NCBI GenBank assembly: GCA_003991915.1
Contig: RQTK01000795.1
Coordinates: forward strand, 22,309-86,308
Source: Elysia chlorotica
Lineage: Eukaryota > Mollusca > Gastropoda > Plakobranchidae
Direction of reading: 5' to 3'
DNA length: 64,000 nucleotides
A program made the translations under genes and the position numbers. A model generated the notes under the pieces. It did not search any database, was not told the origin of the DNA, and saw only the letters and a list, made by a program, of their open reading frames with translations. Below are positions 63,801-64,000 of the stretch, piece by piece. Each line of letters opens with the position of its first letter. Positions within the stretch are counted from its first letter, which is position 1.

Positions 63801-63840
63801 AAGCGACTTTCACTCACGGAGGACAATTCATAGATGCTAG
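57869..63840 (+). CDS. Large lipid transfer protein, apolipophorin/apolipoprotein B-like (5' part, 12 exons)
   Basis: Secreted lipoprotein of the vitellogenin/apoB superfamily that carries lipid in body fluids. Exons: 57869-57920, 58307-58574, 59511-59694, 59940-60092, 60399-60597, 60824-61076, 61324-61489, 61830-62065, 62350-62498, 62747-62976, 63205-63490, 63650-63840; it continues off the right edge. About 770 residues here. A signal peptide (MEPRFLVLLALASAAIAG) is followed by the N-terminal beta-barrel (YVYDYRVDYSTS, LRFSYQDGVVDHVC), a helical domain (LVYALKALDKQTMEEIFGQL, ILLTLRAIGNAGHASRAV), and the start of the lipid-cavity sheets (PRSASANLTVELFGQSINL, GSVYGRFFGNEM). The PRSA-NLTV-LFG pattern favours the apolipophorin/apoB branch over yolk vitellogenin, but the end of the gene is needed to be sure. 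Intron 5 is GC-AG. Exons 8 and 9 each carry a frame-breaking lesion, so as written the gene does not encode one continuous protein. Confidence 0.85.
58307..58574 (+). CDS. Lipoprotein gene exon 2
   Basis: Begins PITVKETNECATKCKASTKM and ends GLKAADG at the donor GACGG/GTAGGC (phase 2). The last eight exon bases, GCTGACGG, with the donor are the first part of the 48-bp unit that is then repeated into intron 2. Use of any later donor would read TAG immediately after GGG, so only the first is productive. Confidence 0.85.
58567..59290. repeat. 48-bp minisatellite copied from the exon 2/intron 2 junction
   Basis: Unit begins GCTGACGGGTAGGCCAATAG and ends CATCCTAATTTGT. Starts at 58567 and every 48 bases to 59095, then one shortened unit of 32 bases (59095-59126), then 59127, 59175, 59223 and a decayed start at 59271: about 15 units. 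Each contains the exon 2 tail and its GTAGGC donor. The minus-strand reading of 16-residue repeats is a by-product and not a gene. Unit homogeneity indicates recent expansion. Confidence 0.95.
60399..60597 (+). CDS. Lipoprotein gene exon 5, followed by a GC-AG intron
   Basis: Reads ELQSIPLMKTSHECDQVIQK and ends SGVSSRQ plus one base. The next bases are GCGAGT, a typical GC donor (AAG/GCGAGT). Only this border gives phase 1, which the next exon (60824) needs to read DSISSRDSLLFDHSASRPSA. The nearby GT at 60602 would put the join out of frame. Confidence 0.75.
61830..62065 (+). CDS. Lipoprotein gene exon 8, broken by a 56-bp tandem duplication
   Basis: Reads TLLDSDKFREDAMLPVSVMV through NNFCFKSSACDQSYAVLSIM to GCDASGK. 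Bases 61942-61997 are then repeated exactly at 61998-62053, followed by GACTTTCACCAG and a GTTAAT donor. Without the second copy the exon is 180 bases, keeps phase 0 and ends DFHQ; with it the frame shifts (56 is not a multiple of three) and exon 9 soon meets a stop. It could be an allele-specific lesion, a misassembly or a sequencing artefact. Confidence 0.85.
62350..62498 (+). CDS. Lipoprotein gene exon 9, one base short
   Basis: Starts ILLTLRAIGNAGHASRAV and continues to LTNSET. The frame then slips at an ACCCTCTGG run (62436-62444), after which the adjacent frame reads LEIRVAAANAFRRMPCDAE to the GTGAGT donor. The exon is 149 bases where 150 would keep phase. A missing C in this short run is either a base error or a real frameshift. 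Confidence 0.82.
63205..63490 (+). CDS. Lipoprotein gene exon 11
   Basis: Reads LVIPNKYESSPLKASTNLEA, then VPRSASANLTVELFGQSINL and GGRVEGLEHLIKNLFGPYLG. This is the segment most diagnostic for the apolipophorin/apoB branch. Borders are CCAG acceptor at 63204 and AAG/GTAATT donor. Confidence 0.88.
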
Positions 63841-64000
63841 GTAGGGATTTATCAGCCTCATTAGTCTATCACATCTTTTAACATTTTAATATGATAAGAT
63901 ATAAATATGACCGTCTAATTGAAATAAATAAAGTAATTATGGGTCCTCAACAACACGAAAAATTGATATACATGTATTAGAAATCGTATTTAACCCAAAC

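Overview
Intron-rich, AT-rich animal nuclear DNA from a draft assembly: two runs of N, both beside microsatellites. Gene content, intron style, tRNA-derived SINEs and an apolipophorin-like lipoprotein gene fit a lophotrochozoan, most likely a gastropod mollusc. The species assignment is inference; no species marker was seen.

Three protein-coding genes were rebuilt by hand from splice signals, reading phase and family similarity. (1) Minus strand, 851-19798: GTF3C3 (TFIIIC102), the TPR subunit of the RNA polymerase III factor TFIIIC. It has 17 coding exons here and its C-terminus lies beyond the left edge. (2) Plus strand, 22292-42183: MAPK15 (ERK7/ERK8), an atypical MAP kinase with 13 coding exons. 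It is head-to-head with GTF3C3 across about 2.5 kb that contains a 795-base gap. (3) Plus strand, 57869 to beyond the right edge: the first 12 exons of a secreted large lipid transfer protein (vitellogenin-domain superfamily, apolipophorin/apoB-like), with a TATA box. The 15.7 kb between genes 2 and 3 holds MAPK15 3' flank or a long 3' UTR, then a directly repeated 2.3-2.4 kb segment and microsatellites. Functional links between the three genes are not evident.

Most notable: the MAPK15 reading frame ends in TGA followed by CTAG, the strongest known animal stop-readthrough context. The same frame then stays open for 73 proline- and tyrosine-rich codons to a TAA, which suggests a programmed C-terminal extension. 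Other points: a near-identical 1.4 kb tandem copy of MAPK15 exons 5-6 and the start of exon 7, one copy carrying a 1,051-bp piggyBac-like insertion with its empty site preserved in the other; a 48-bp minisatellite that has amplified the exon 2 5' splice site of the lipoprotein gene; and two frame-breaking lesions in that gene, a 56-bp tandem duplication and a one-base deficit. Several near-identical duplications in one window raise the possibility of uncollapsed haplotypes.

Mobile elements include LINE reverse-transcriptase relics in introns, a full-length tRNA-derived SINE with a 12-bp target-site duplication, and several TTAA-flanked piggyBac-type elements.
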